Position numbers and translations under genes: made by a program
Notes under the pieces: model-generated
Seen by the model: the letters and a program-made list of their open reading frames with translations, nothing else
What the model was told of the DNA's origin: nothing
Databases searched by the model: none
In this document: positions 22,542-31,115 of the stretch, piece after piece
How the letters are laid out: the number at the start of each line of letters is the position of its first letter
How positions within the stretch are numbered: position 1 is the stretch's first letter
Origin: Pseudomonadota bacterium
Lineage (GTDB): Bacteria; Pseudomonadota; Gammaproteobacteria; Burkholderiales; UBA9220
Direction of reading: 5' to 3'
Assembly: GCA_021845865.1 (NCBI GenBank)
Contig: JAJZVC010000029.1
Span: forward strand, 1-36,049
Length of the DNA: 36,049 bases

Positions 22542-22575
22542 AGACTAGGCCGCCAGCGTGACAATTTAATGACGC
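22542..22575 (-). promoter_or_regulatory. Pho-box-like promoter of the EAL-CBS-GGDDF gene
   Basis: On the minus strand GCGTCAT-TAAA-TTGTCAC (22575-22558) matches the PhoB consensus repeat CTGTCAT/C at 11 of 14 repeat positions. It has the required 4-bp AT-rich spacer. Exactly 10 bp later comes TAGTCT (22547-22542) as -10. The E. coli phoA promoter (repeats CTGTCAT and TTGTCAC, 10 bp, TATAGT) has the same geometry. The transcript would start near 22535, about 28 bases before the ATG at 22507. Confidence 0.7.
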
Positions 22576-22631
22576 GCTAGCCGCCGGCTCTCCCCATCGG
22601 CCCGTTCCCCTGGCTTGGCGCGGTTTGCGCG

Positions 22632-22665
22632 GCGTCATATTTTCTTCACCTTCCTGCCGTAGGGT
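22632..22665 (+). promoter_or_regulatory. Possible Pho-box promoter of the receiver-PP2C operon
   Basis: GCGTCAT-ATTT-TCTTCAC (22632-22649) has an 11-bp repeat period, 9 of 14 repeat positions matching the PhoB consensus. TAGGGT (22660-22665) follows after exactly 10 bp. It is the weakest of the five similar sites but lies back to back with the stronger minus-strand site. The leader to the ATG at 22760 would be about 88 bases. It includes a small CTGCC/GGCAG inverted repeat just before the ribosome binding site AAAGGAGG. Confidence 0.45.
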
Positions 22666-22759
22666 TGTTCTCCCAACGTCCACCCCTCCCGCGGAGTGGA
22701 AAACGTTGCGCCGACAAAAAACTGCCGTCTCTCGAAGGCAGCCATAAAAGGAGGGCAAC

Positions 22760-23884
22760 ATGCGAATTCTGATCGCCGCGCAGAACGCCAAGAGCCGCAA
22801 GCTTCTGTCCCAGATGCTCGAACTGGACGGCCACGAAATCCTGGCAGCCGCCACCGCCGCCAAGGCCCTGGCCAGCCTGGACCGTTTCAAGCCGGAGCTG
22901 GCGCTGGTGGACGCCGCCCTCCCCGAAGACAGCTGCCACCTGGCGCGGGAAATCAAAAGGCATTACGGCAACACCTTCGTCCCCGTCATCCTGTGCGCCG
23001 GCGTCACCGACCACTTCAGCCTGTCGGCCTTCCTCGGCAGCGGCGCCGACGATTTCATCGACACCCCGTTCGACCATATCGTTCTCAAGGCCAAGATCGC
23101 CGGCTTCGAACGGGTACGGGAACTGTATCGCCAGGTGGAACGCCACCTCTCCTTCGCCGAACAGGAAATCAAGCTCGCCAAGCACATGTTCGATGCCGTC
23201 ACCCGGCGCAATCCCGAGGATATCCCCTTTCTCCGCCACTGGACCCTCACCGCCGGCCATTTCTGCGGCGACCTGCTGATCTTCGAGCGCACCCCGGACG
23301 ACCGGCTGCATATCCTCCTCGGGGATTTCACCGGCCACGGCTTGCCGGCGGCGGTTGGCGCCCTCCCCGCCGCCGACGTGTTCTATGCCATGACCCGAAA
23401 GGGCTTCCCCCTGGGAGAAATCGCCGCCGAAATCAACCGCAAGCTGCATCACCTTCTCCCCACCGGCAATTTCTGCGCCGCCACCCTTCTCGCCCTCAAA
23501 CCCCTGGACAGCCAAATCGAGCTTTGGAACGGCGGCCTGCCCCCGGCGCTGCTCATCGACGGCCGCCACCGCATCGTCCATCAGGTTGATTCCGGCGCCT
23601 TGCCCCTGGGCATTATCGGCGAACAGGATTTCGACGCCGGCACCCGCTCTTTCCCGCTGGATGGCATCGAGCACGTCATCCTTTACAGCGACGGCCTGGT
23701 GGAAGCGCAAAACGCCAGCGGCGAGCCGTTCGGCGACCGCGGCCTGGCCGATGCGCTCAACACCCCCTGTTCCGCCTGCCACCCCTTGCAGCTGATCAAG
23801 AGCCACGTCATTGCCTTCCTCGACGGGATGGAGCCCCACGACGACATTTCTCTCCTGTCCGTCAGCCTGGAATCCTGCCGATGA
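22760..23884 (+). CDS. Receiver-like domain fused to PP2C/SpoIIE-type Ser/Thr phosphatase (RsbU-like)
   Basis: A 374-residue cytoplasmic protein. Residues 1-120 have a response-regulator fold with the phospho-acceptor Asp (D51 in LALVDAALPE). However, the Mg-binding acidic pair is replaced (A7, Q8) and the conserved Lys is Thr (T102 in DTPF), so normal phosphorylation is doubtful. Residues 160-372 are a PP2C phosphatase of the SpoIIE/RsbU type. Metal Asp residues are present in GHFCGD (D171), GDFTGHG (D189), YSDGLVEA (D311) and PHDDIS (D361, D362). Such enzymes usually dephosphorylate an anti-sigma-factor antagonist; no such partner is in the window. The ATG at 22760 has a strong AAAGGAGG site. 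Its stop overlaps the next gene's start (ATGA). Confidence 0.9.
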   Translation: MRILIAAQNAKSRKLLSQMLELDGHEILAAATAAKALASLDRFKPELALVDAALPEDSCHLAREIKRHYGNTFVPVILCAGVTDHFSLSAFLGSGADDFIDTPFDHIVLKAKIAGFERVRELYRQVERHLSFAEQEIKLAKHMFDAVTRRNPEDIPFLRHWTLTAGHFCGDLLIFERTPDDRLHILLGDFTGHGLPAAVGALPAADVFYAMTRKGFPLGEIAAEINRKLHHLLPTGNFCAATLLALKPLDSQIELWNGGLPPALLIDGRHRIVHQVDSGALPLGIIGEQDFDAGTRSFPLDGIEHVILYSDGLVEAQNASGEPFGDRGLADALNTPCSACHPLQLIKSHVIAFLDGMEPHDDISLLSVSLESCR

Positions 23885-26013
23885 ACCACGATCCGCATCT
23901 GCCGCCGAACCCGGAGCTGGAGCACCTGATCGAGGACTTCACCCTTCAGGCCAGGAAGCTGCTCGCCAACGAGGCCCTGTTTTACCCCCTGGTGGAAAAG
24001 AACGCCGATGGCCTGCTGGTGGTGGCCGAACAGGGAAAAATCCTCTACGCCAATCCGGCGGCGGAAAAGCTGTTCTTCGCCAGCCGCGGCGGCCTGGCGG
24101 GAACGCATTTCGGCTATCCGCTGCTGGAGGGGGAACTGACGGAAATCGACCTCGCCCATCCCAACCGCCGCCGCGTCAACGCCGAAATGCAGTGCGTGGA
24201 AATCGAGTGGGAAGGGCGCCCCGCCTGCCTGGTTTCCCTCCGCCCCACCGGGGAGCGGCGCCAAGTCAAGGAATCCCTGCAAAAAAGCAGCGAACTGCTG
24301 CGAGCCCTGGTCAGCGCCTCTCCCCTCGCCATCCTGGCGGTGAGCGGGGATTGCCGCGTCACCCTGTGGAACCAAGCCTCCAGCCGCATTTTCGGCTGGA
24401 ACGAGCACGAGGTTCTGGGGCACCCGCCTCCCGGCGGCGAGGGGCCCGCCACCCTCGGCGCCATTCTGGAGCGCGTCCTGGACGGAGAACGCCTCGCCGG
24501 AGAATTTCTCTCCCTTCCGCGCCAGGACGGCGGCACCCTCGACCTGAACGTCTGGGGAGCGCAGCTTCACAACGGCCGCAAGCACACCAGCGGCGCCATG
24601 ATCGTCGCCGCCGACGTCACGGAAAAACGCCGCCTGGAAACCCACATCCGCCGTCTCGCCGGCCATGATCTCCTCACCGGCTTGGCCAACCGCAGCCGAT
24701 TCCGGCAGCACCTGCAGCAGGCCGTCCTGCGCGCCCGCCATGGCGGCCATCCCTTCGCCCTGCTGCATCTCGGCATCGACCGCTTCAAGAACATCAACCA
24801 TTCCCTGGGCCACGCCCAGGGCGACATCCTGCTGCAGGACATCGGCCAGCGCCTGTCCCGCGTCCTCTACGACACCGACATCCTGGCCCGCAGCGGCGGC
24901 GACGAATTTTCCGTCCTCCTGCGCGGCTTGCGCCACCCCAGCGACGGCGCCGCCGTCGCCGCCAAACTGCTGGACGCCATCGCCCCTCCCTTTCTCCTCG
25001 GCGGGCAGGAAATCAGCATCACGGCCAGCATCGGCCTCGCCTTCCATCCCCACGACGGCACCGATGCCGACGCCCTGCTGCGCAACGCCGACTCCGCCAT
25101 GAACCGGGCCAAGGAACAAGGCGGCGGCGCGGCGAGCTTCTACACCGAGGACATGAACCGCCGGGCAAGCGAAATGCTGGACCTGGAAAACCGCCTGCGC
25201 CACGCCCTGGAACGGGACGAACTGCAGCTCTATTACCAGCCCCAGGTGGAATTGCGCAGCGGCCGCATCGTGGGCGTCGAGGCCCTCCTGCGCTGGCTGC
25301 CGGCGGAAGGCGGCGCCATTCCGCCCGACCGTTTCATCCCCGTCGCCGAGAAGACCGGCCTCATCATTCCCATCGGCGAATGGGCATTGCGCGCCGCCTG
25401 CGCCCAGGCTTCAGCGTGGCACCGGGAAGGCTTCTCCAGCCTGCGCATGGCGGTCAACCTGTCCGCCCGCCAGCTGCAGAAGGAAGGCCTCCTCAAGGAC
25501 ATCGCCGATTCCCTGGAAAACACGGGATTGCCGCCGGAGCTGCTGGAGCTGGAAATCACCGAATCGGTCCTGATGAGCGGCGACGTGGTCGCCACCCTCG
25601 ACCGCCTGACGGCCATCGGCGTGGGGCTGTCGGTGGACGACTTCGGCACCGGCTACTCCGGCCTGTCCTACCTGGCCCGCCTGCCGGTGGACCGGCTGAA
25701 GATCGACCGCTCCTTCGTCCAGACCATCGGCCATTCGTCCAAGGGCGGCATCATCGCCGCCGCCGTCATCGGCCTGGCCCACAGCCTGGGCCTGGAAGCA
25801 GTGGCCGAGGGCGTGGAAACGGAAGAGCAGCTGCGCTTCCTGCGGGACCACCGCTGCGAGGAACTGCAAGGCTACCTGGCCAGCCCGCCGGTGCCCGCCG
25901 GGGAATGCGCCAAGCTCCTGGCGGCGGGAACCCTCCTGGCAGGAGCCGCCACCCCCGCCGTATGGAAGAAGCGCCAACGGAAAAAATCCGGCGCCGCCCA
26001 TGCGGCGGATTGA
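23881..26013 (+). CDS. PAS-GGDEF-EAL bifunctional c-di-GMP enzyme
   Basis: A 710-residue soluble protein. PAS-like domains lie at about 33-125 (NADGLLVVAEQGKILYANPAAEKLF) and 135-250 (SASPLAILAVSGDCRVTLWNQAS). The GGDEF domain (255-425) has HDLLTGLANR, GIDRFKNINHSLGH and intact SGGDEF (339-343), so it should make c-di-GMP; an RxxD feedback site is not seen. The EAL domain (435-690) has VEALLRW (467-469 = EAL), NLSARQL, EITESV, DDFGTGYS (586-) and KIDRSFV, so it should also hydrolyse c-di-GMP. Net activity cannot be predicted. It is translationally coupled to the receiver-PP2C gene by a 4-bp overlap, suggesting a shared signalling pathway. Confidence 0.95.
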   Translation: MNHDPHLPPNPELEHLIEDFTLQARKLLANEALFYPLVEKNADGLLVVAEQGKILYANPAAEKLFFASRGGLAGTHFGYPLLEGELTEIDLAHPNRRRVNAEMQCVEIEWEGRPACLVSLRPTGERRQVKESLQKSSELLRALVSASPLAILAVSGDCRVTLWNQASSRIFGWNEHEVLGHPPPGGEGPATLGAILERVLDGERLAGEFLSLPRQDGGTLDLNVWGAQLHNGRKHTSGAMIVAADVTEKRRLETHIRRLAGHDLLTGLANRSRFRQHLQQAVLRARHGGHPFALLHLGIDRFKNINHSLGHAQGDILLQDIGQRLSRVLYDTDILARSGGDEFSVLLRGLRHPSDGAAVAAKLLDAIAPPFLLGGQEISITASIGLAFHPHDGTDADALLRNADSAMNRAKEQGGGAASFYTEDMNRRASEMLDLENRLRHALERDELQLYYQPQVELRSGRIVGVEALLRWLPAEGGAIPPDRFIPVAEKTGLIIPIGEWALRAACAQASAWHREGFSSLRMAVNLSARQLQKEGLLKDIADSLENTGLPPELLELEITESVLMSGDVVATLDRLTAIGVGLSVDDFGTGYSGLSYLARLPVDRLKIDRSFVQTIGHSSKGGIIAAAVIGLAHSLGLEAVAEGVETEEQLRFLRDHRCEELQGYLASPPVPAGECAKLLAAGTLLAGAATPAVWKKRQRKKSGAAHAAD

Positions 26014-26039
26014 AACCACCCCTCCAGAGGAGCACGACC

Positions 26040-26348
26040 ATGAACCATCTCAAGCAACTGAAGAAACGCCTCCAGAACAGACCGGCCGGCCCCCACCGCG
26101 CCATCCTCCGCCACCTCGTCCAGGCCCTGTACCTGGGGGAGCCCTTGGACCTCGCCGCCCTCTATGAGCTGAACCACGAGGATTTCAAGCTCGCCCTGGC
26201 GATCCTGGGCAACTGGCGCCTGGACCGCTTCACGGAACAGAAGGAACGGCTCTGGGAACTGGCCGGGCCGGCGGCCGAGTGGTCGCCTCCCAACGTTGGC
26301 CTGCCTGGCGCCACGGCAAGCCCGCCGCCCCCGGAAATCTACTGCTGA
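26040..26348 (+). CDS. Small hypothetical protein, third gene of the c-di-GMP operon
   Basis: Not recognised. A 102-residue soluble protein beginning MNHLKQLKKRLQNRPAGPHRA, basic at the N-terminus. A predicted helical middle (LVQALYLGEPLDLAALYELNHEDFKLALAILGNWRLDRF) leads to a Pro-rich end. No cysteine motif, signal peptide or membrane segment is seen. Evidence that it is real: a strong AGAGGAG site 7 bases before the ATG, a position 26 bp after the GGDEF-EAL gene on the same strand, and frame-consistent codon use. Its last 10 bases overlap the end of ackA, which is transcribed convergently. Confidence 0.72.
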   Translation: MNHLKQLKKRLQNRPAGPHRAILRHLVQALYLGEPLDLAALYELNHEDFKLALAILGNWRLDRFTEQKERLWELAGPAAEWSPPNVGLPGATASPPPPEIYC

Positions 26349-27421
26349 CCCGCCCCGAGGCTCCGCTCCACCAGGGCGCGGATCATCCCCTCCTCGTCGG
26401 CGGGGATGCACAGGATGGGCTTGGAACCCTGGGCGCTGAGGAGGGTTTCGTGGTCGTGGTTGGCGTGGTGGTCCAGCTCGAAGCCGAGAAAAGCCAGGGG
26501 ATCGCACACCCGGGAACGGATCACCGACGAATGCTCGCCGATGCCGGCGGTGAACACCAGGGCGTCGATGCCCCCGGCCTTGGCGGCGAAGGCGCCGATG
26601 GCGCCCCGCACCTGGCGGCAGAAATAGTCCACCGCGAAGTGGGCCGCCTCGCTGGAGCTGGCGAGGAGGGCCGTCATTTCGCAATCCTCCCCTTCCGACA
26701 GGGCGATCAGACCCATGTGGTGATAAACCAGGTCGGACAGCTCATCGGTGCCGTAGCGCTTGGCCAGCTCCAGCATCACGCCGGGGTCCAGGTCGCCGCC
26801 GCGGGTCCCCATGGGAATGCCTCCCGCCGGGGTGAAGCCCATGGTGGTGTCCACCGACTTCAAATCCTCCAGCAGGCACAGGCTGGAGCCGGCGCCCAGG
26901 TGGGCCACCACCACCCGCCCATGGGCGGTGGCGCCGAGGATGCCGGGCAGGGTCCGGGCGACGTGGGCGTAATTGATGCCGTGGAAGCCGTAGCGGCGCA
27001 TCCCCAGCCCGCTGGGAATCGGCAGGCGGCGCGCCTCTTCCGGCAAGGTGGCGTGGAAGGCGGTATCGAAGCAGACGAACTGGGGGACGGAGAACCGCTG
27101 CCGGCACAGCTCGACCCCCAGCAGGTTGCCCGGCATGTGCAGGGGCGCCAGGTGGCTAATGCCCCGCAACCGCGCCAGCTCGGCCTCGTCGGCCAGCCGC
27201 GCGGCGTCGGTGACCTCGCCGCCGTGGACGAAACGGTGGCCGATGGCGTCGGGAACGTCGCCAGCCAGGTCCTTCATCAGGGCATCGAAGGCCTCCCCGT
27301 GGTCATGGGGAAAACCGCGGCCGATGTGCTCGTAGCGGAAGTTGCGCCGGCTGCCATCGGCCTTGAACAGGCTCGCCTTGAGGCTGGAAGAACCGCTGTT
27401 GATGGTGAGAATGACTGCCAT
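26339..27421 (-). CDS. ackA: Acetate kinase (short form)
   Basis: Converts acetyl phosphate and ADP to acetate and ATP (reversible), 360 residues against about 400 in the usual enzyme. Motifs are INSGSSSLKASLF (residues 7-19), IGHRFVHGG (substrate Arg), CFDTAFHATLP (catalytic Asp), RRYGFHG (active-site His), VVAHLGAGSS, TTMGFTPAGG, MGTRGGDLDPG (Arg) and FTAGIGEHSSVIR. Small internal deletions account for the shorter length; no catalytic motif is missing. It is the last gene of xfp-tal-ackA, 41 bp after tal, and so consumes the acetyl phosphate made by the phosphoketolase. Confidence 0.95.
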   Translation of the reverse strand: MAVILTINSGSSSLKASLFKADGSRRNFRYEHIGRGFPHDHGEAFDALMKDLAGDVPDAIGHRFVHGGEVTDAARLADEAELARLRGISHLAPLHMPGNLLGVELCRQRFSVPQFVCFDTAFHATLPEEARRLPIPSGLGMRRYGFHGINYAHVARTLPGILGATAHGRVVVAHLGAGSSLCLLEDLKSVDTTMGFTPAGGIPMGTRGGDLDPGVMLELAKRYGTDELSDLVYHHMGLIALSEGEDCEMTALLASSSEAAHFAVDYFCRQVRGAIGAFAAKAGGIDALVFTAGIGEHSSVIRSRVCDPLAFLGFELDHHANHDHETLLSAQGSKPILCIPADEEGMIRALVERSLGAGQQ

Positions 27422-27462
27422 GGGATTTCCGTGATCAAGAAACGAGTGGGCGGGATGCGCGT

Positions 27463-28548
27463 TCAGCCTGCCAGGGGCGCCAGGAGCTTGTCGAAGGCCT
27501 CGGCGAAAAGGCGCACCCCCTCGGTCTGCAGTTCCTCGCCCACCTCATCGAGATCGATGCCCAGCCCCGACAGCCGCCGCTCCAGTTCGTCCGCCTCATC
27601 CATGCCCTGCTGGATGTTGGGCGAGGCATGGCCATGGTCGCGGAAAGCCGCGAGGGTGGCGTCGGGCATGGTGTTGACGGTTTCGGGGCCAATCAGCGGC
27701 TCCACATACAAGACGTCGCTGTAGTCGGGGTTCTTGGTGCCGGTACTGGCCCACAGGGGCCACTGGGGCCGCACGCCGGCCCGGGCCAAGCCGGCGAAAG
27801 CCTCGCCGTGGAACGCGTCCAGATAATGCCGATAGCAACGGCGGGCCACGGCGCCGGCGCTCTTGCCCCGCAAGGCCAGCGCGTCTCCGCCGAGGGCTTC
27901 GAGACGCTTGTCCACCAGGGTGTCCACCCGGCTCATGAAGATGCTCGCCACCGACTTGAGACGGCGCGGCTCGCCGCCGGCTTCCAGCCACCGCCGGGCG
28001 CCGCGGATATAAGCCTGGGAAACCGCCTTTTCATGGGCGAGGGAAAACATCAGCGTGGCATTGACGTTGAGGCCCTCGGCGGTCAAGCGTTCGAGGGCAA
28101 GAACGCCGGCGGGGGTGGCGGGCACTTTCACCAGCAGGTTGGGCCGGTCCACCAGCCGGCTCAGGCGGCGGGCGGCCAGAACCGTGGCTTCCTCGTCGTG
28201 GGCGAGGCGAGGGGAAACCTCCAGGCTCACGTACCCCCCGTCGCCAGCGCTGCTCTCGAACACCGGGCGCAGAACGTCGCAGGCCGCGCGGATGTCCGGA
28301 ATGACCAGCGCCTCATAACGCTCTTCCGCCGACAGCGGCTGCGCCAGGAGCTTGTCCAGGTCGTCCCGGTAATAGGGGCTTTCCGCCAAGGCCTTCTGGA
28401 AAATGGCGGGATTGGAGGTGACGCCGTCGATGCCGTCCTCCTCCACCAGCTTCTGCAAGGCGCCTTCGCGCAGCAGGGTGCGCGAGAGATTGTCCAGCCA
28501 GAGGTGCTGCCCCAGGGATTTGGCGTCAAGCAAGGGATTGGTGCGCAT
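27463..28548 (-). CDS. tal: Transaldolase
   Basis: Pentose-phosphate-pathway enzyme that moves a dihydroxyacetone unit between sugar phosphates, 361 residues, the longer transaldolase type (about 360-370). Visible motifs are LWLDNLSRTLL near the N-terminus, DGVTSNPAIFQKAL (phosphate-binding segment), VSLEVSPRLAHDEEATV, NLLVKVPATPAG (Schiff-base Lys), GLNVNATLMFSLAHEKAVSQAY and ASIFMSRVDTLVDKRL. The start at ATG 28548 follows AAGGAG. It lies 66 bp after xfp in the same direction. With the phosphoketolase it can regenerate fructose 6-phosphate from erythrose 4-phosphate and related sugars. Confidence 0.96.
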   Translation of the reverse strand: MRTNPLLDAKSLGQHLWLDNLSRTLLREGALQKLVEEDGIDGVTSNPAIFQKALAESPYYRDDLDKLLAQPLSAEERYEALVIPDIRAACDVLRPVFESSAGDGGYVSLEVSPRLAHDEEATVLAARRLSRLVDRPNLLVKVPATPAGVLALERLTAEGLNVNATLMFSLAHEKAVSQAYIRGARRWLEAGGEPRRLKSVASIFMSRVDTLVDKRLEALGGDALALRGKSAGAVARRCYRHYLDAFHGEAFAGLARAGVRPQWPLWASTGTKNPDYSDVLYVEPLIGPETVNTMPDATLAAFRDHGHASPNIQQGMDEADELERRLSGLGIDLDEVGEELQTEGVRLFAEAFDKLLAPLAG

Positions 28549-28614
28549 GGGAGTCTCCTTGAATCAGGGAACGGAACCTTCGGGCCCGCGAAGAAGCATT
28601 CGCCCGTCCGTCTT

Positions 28615-30984
28615 TCAATAGGGCCAGGTCCAGCCGTCCGCCTCGGGCAGGTCCACCCCGTTCTCGTAGGCGTACTGGCGGCACTCGATCTGCTTGTCGC
28701 GCAGCTTCTCCTTGACGTGGGCGCCGGCCACCTTGAGTTCGGGGATGCGGTCGATGACGTCGATGGCGAGGGAGAAGCGGTCGATCTCGTTCTGGATTGC
28801 CAGCTCCAAGGGCGTATTGATGCTGCCCTTCTCCTTGTAGCCGCGGACGTGCATGTTGCCGTGATTGGCGCGGCGGTAGGCGAGGCGATGGATCAGCCAG
28901 GGGTAGCCGTGGAAGTTGAAGATCACCGGCTTGTCCACGGTGAACAGGCTGTCGAAATCACGGTCCGACAGGCCGTGGGGGTGCTCGCTGGAGGGGGTGA
29001 GCTTGTACAGGTCCACCACGTTGACGAAGCGTATCTTCAGCTCGGGGAAGTGCTCCCGCAGCAGCACCGTGGCGGCCAGGGCCTCCTTGGTGGGAATGTC
29101 GCCGGCGGAGGCCATCACCACGTCGGGCTCGCAGCCGTCGTCGTTGCTGGCCCAGTCCCAGATGCCGATGCCCTTGGTGCAGTGCTTGATGGCGGCGTCC
29201 ATGTCCAGGTATTGCAGGTGCTTCTGCTTGTCGCAGACGATGACGTTGATGTAGTCGGTGCTGTTGAGGCAGTGGTCGGCCACCGTTAACAGGCAATTCA
29301 CGTCCGGCGGCAGGTAGATGCGGGTGACTTCCGGGCTCTTGTTCACCACCACGTCGAGGAAACCCGGGTCCTGGTGGGTGAAGCCGTTGTGGTCCTGGCG
29401 CCAGACGGTGGAGGTGATGAGCAGGTTGAGGCTGGACACCGGCGCCCGCCAAGGAATTTTCTTCGACATGGCAAGCCACTTGGCGTGCTGGTTGAACATG
29501 GAGTCGATGACGTGGACGAAGGCTTCGTAGGTGGAGAAGAAGCCGTGGCGACCGGTAAGCAGGTAGCCTTCCAGCCAACCCTCCAGGGTGTGCTCGGAGA
29601 GCATTTCCATCACCCGGCCGTCGGGGGACAGTTCGCCGCCGTCGGCGTCCTCGGGCAGCAGGTCGGCGAGCCAGGTTTTCTTGCTCACCTCGTAGATGTT
29701 GTCCAGCTTGTTGGAACTGTTCTCGTCCGGGCCGAAGACGCGGAAGTTGCCCATGTTCTGGGCCATGATGTCCCGCAGCAGCTTGCCCAGTGGGCGGGTG
29801 TTCTCGGCGGTTTCCTTGCCCGGCCCGCGCAGGGTGGCGGCGTAGTCCCGGTAATCCGGCAGGCGCAGGGCTTTCCTCAGCAGCCCGCCGTTGGCGTTGG
29901 GGTTGGCGCTCATGCGGCGCACGCCCTTGGGAGCCAGGGCCTTGAGTTCCGGCACCAGGCGACCGTTGGCGTCGAACAGCTCCTCCGGCTTGTAGCTCCT
30001 GAGCCAGTCCTCCAGCTTCTTCAGATTCTCGGGGTTGCCGCGCACGTCGCCCATGGGCACCTGGTGGGCGCGCCAGAAGCCTTCCACCTTGTGGCCGTTG
30101 ACCTCCTTCGGGCCGGTCCAGCCCTTGGGGCTGCGCAGCACGATCATCGGCCAGCGGGGGCGGGTCGGCGTGCCGGATTGACGGGCGTCGGCCTGGATGC
30201 GGCGGATTTCCAGCACGCACTGCTCCAGGGTCTCGGCCATCTTGGCGTGCATCGTCATGGGGTCGGAGCCCTCGACGAAATAGGGCGTCCAGCCGTAGCC
30301 CTTGAACAGGTTCTCCAGTTCCTCGTGGGAGACGCGGGAAAGAATCGTCGGGTTGTTGATCTTGTAGCCGTTGAGGTGAAGGATGGGCAGCACCGCGCCG
30401 TCCCGGATGGGGTTGAGGAACTTGTTGGAGTGCCAGCTGGTGGCCAGGGGCGCGGTCTCCGCTTCGCCGTCCCCCACCATCACCGTCACCAGCAGGTCCG
30501 GGTTGTCGTAAGCGGCGCCGAAGGCGTGGGAGATGGAATAGCCCAGTTCACCCCCCTCGTGAATCGAGCCCGGGGTTTCCGGGGTACAGTGGCTGCCGAT
30601 GCCGCCGGGGAAAGAGAACTCCTTGAAGAACTGCTTGAGGCCTTCCTCGTCCTCCCCCTTGTTGGGGTAGATTTCGCTGTAGGTGCCTTCCAGGTACACC
30701 GGGCCCAGCACGCCGGGGGCGCCGTGGCCGGGACCGGCGAGGAAGATGGCGTTGAGGCCGTACTTGCTGATCAGCCGGTTCAGGTGCACGTAGCCGAAAG
30801 CCAGGCCGGGGCTCGACCCCCAGTGGCCCAGGAGGCGGCTCTTGACGTGCTCGGCCTTGAGGGGCTCCCGCAGCAGCGGATTGTCCCGCAGGTAGATCAT
30901 GCCGGCGGCGAGGTAGTTGCAGGCGCGCCAGTAGGCATCCAGCTTGCGCAGTTCGTCAGGGGCCAATTGGGCGGGCGCGTTCAC
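28615..30984 (-). CDS. xfp: Xylulose-5-phosphate/fructose-6-phosphate phosphoketolase
   Basis: Thiamine-diphosphate enzyme splitting xylulose 5-P or fructose 6-P with inorganic phosphate into acetyl phosphate plus glyceraldehyde 3-P or erythrose 4-P. The 789-residue length fits the family. Motifs are [20 protein letters not shown] (53-72), [11 protein letters not shown] (81-91), [24 protein letters not shown] (127-150) and the diphosphate site [11 protein letters not shown] with [11 protein letters not shown]. The start is GTG at 30984 with AAGGAGA six bases upstream; a longer reading frame back to 31104 would run through the promoter and is rejected. It heads xfp-tal-ackA and has a Pho-box-like promoter. 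Such phosphoketolases are known from heterofermenters but also occur in many proteobacteria. Confidence 0.97.
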   Translation of the reverse strand: MNAPAQLAPDELRKLDAYWRACNYLAAGMIYLRDNPLLREPLKAEHVKSRLLGHWGSSPGLAFGYVHLNRLISKYGLNAIFLAGPGHGAPGVLGPVYLEGTYSEIYPNKGEDEEGLKQFFKEFSFPGGIGSHCTPETPGSIHEGGELGYSISHAFGAAYDNPDLLVTVMVGDGEAETAPLATSWHSNKFLNPIRDGAVLPILHLNGYKINNPTILSRVSHEELENLFKGYGWTPYFVEGSDPMTMHAKMAETLEQCVLEIRRIQADARQSGTPTRPRWPMIVLRSPKGWTGPKEVNGHKVEGFWRAHQVPMGDVRGNPENLKKLEDWLRSYKPEELFDANGRLVPELKALAPKGVRRMSANPNANGGLLRKALRLPDYRDYAATLRGPGKETAENTRPLGKLLRDIMAQNMGNFRVFGPDENSSNKLDNIYEVSKKTWLADLLPEDADGGELSPDGRVMEMLSEHTLEGWLEGYLLTGRHGFFSTYEAFVHVIDSMFNQHAKWLAMSKKIPWRAPVSSLNLLITSTVWRQDHNGFTHQDPGFLDVVVNKSPEVTRIYLPPDVNCLLTVADHCLNSTDYINVIVCDKQKHLQYLDMDAAIKHCTKGIGIWDWASNDDGCEPDVVMASAGDIPTKEALAATVLLREHFPELKIRFVNVVDLYKLTPSSEHPHGLSDRDFDSLFTVDKPVIFNFHGYPWLIHRLAYRRANHGNMHVRGYKEKGSINTPLELAIQNEIDRFSLAIDVIDRIPELKVAGAHVKEKLRDKQIECRQYAYENGVDLPEADGWTWPY

Positions 30985-31017
30985 GGCAAATCTCCTTGAT
31001 CCGATAAGGGTGGCGGC

Positions 31018-31051
31018 ATTATCCCCATGCCCGGTGACAGGTTCGTGACAC
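31018..31051 (-). promoter_or_regulatory. Pho-box-like promoter of xfp-tal-ackA
   Basis: On the minus strand GTGTCAC-GAAC-CTGTCAC (31051-31034) matches the PhoB repeat consensus at 12 of 14 positions, with the second repeat perfect. Exactly 10 bp later is GATAAT (31023-31018), a five-of-six -10. Transcription would start near 31011, about 27 bases before the xfp GTG. This is the best Pho-box match in the window and there is no obvious alternative -35. Confidence 0.72.
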
Positions 31052-31071
31052 GGGTTCTGCCGGTGAGTTCT

Positions 31072-31077
31072 TATACT
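31072..31077 (+). promoter_or_regulatory. Possible -10 element of the cytidylate-kinase-like gene
   Basis: TATACT is a five-of-six -10 about 38 bases before the ATG at 31116. The sequence 16-18 bp upstream (CACGGG region) is a poor -35 and abuts the minus-strand Pho-box repeats (31034-31051). This promoter may therefore depend on an activator or share control with xfp. No Pho-type repeats in this orientation are seen. Confidence 0.4.
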
Positions 31078-31115
31078 AGACTGTAGGCTGTAACCAACAC
31101 ACACAAGTAAGTCCC

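Noticed and set aside
22508-22564. Longer N-terminus for the EAL-CBS-GGDDF protein starting at 22564.
   Set aside because: The start would be a TTG inside the Pho-box repeat and upstream of the predicted transcript start; the extra residues do not look like protein of this family.
25380-26039. A large open frame running from inside the EAL domain into the small hypothetical gene.
   Set aside because: Its first 220 residues are an out-of-frame reading of the EAL domain; only the part from the ATG at 26040 has a ribosome binding site.
30985-31104. A 40-residue N-terminal extension of the phosphoketolase.
   Set aside because: It runs through the promoter elements and is not family-like; GTG 30984 has a good ribosome binding site and gives normal length.
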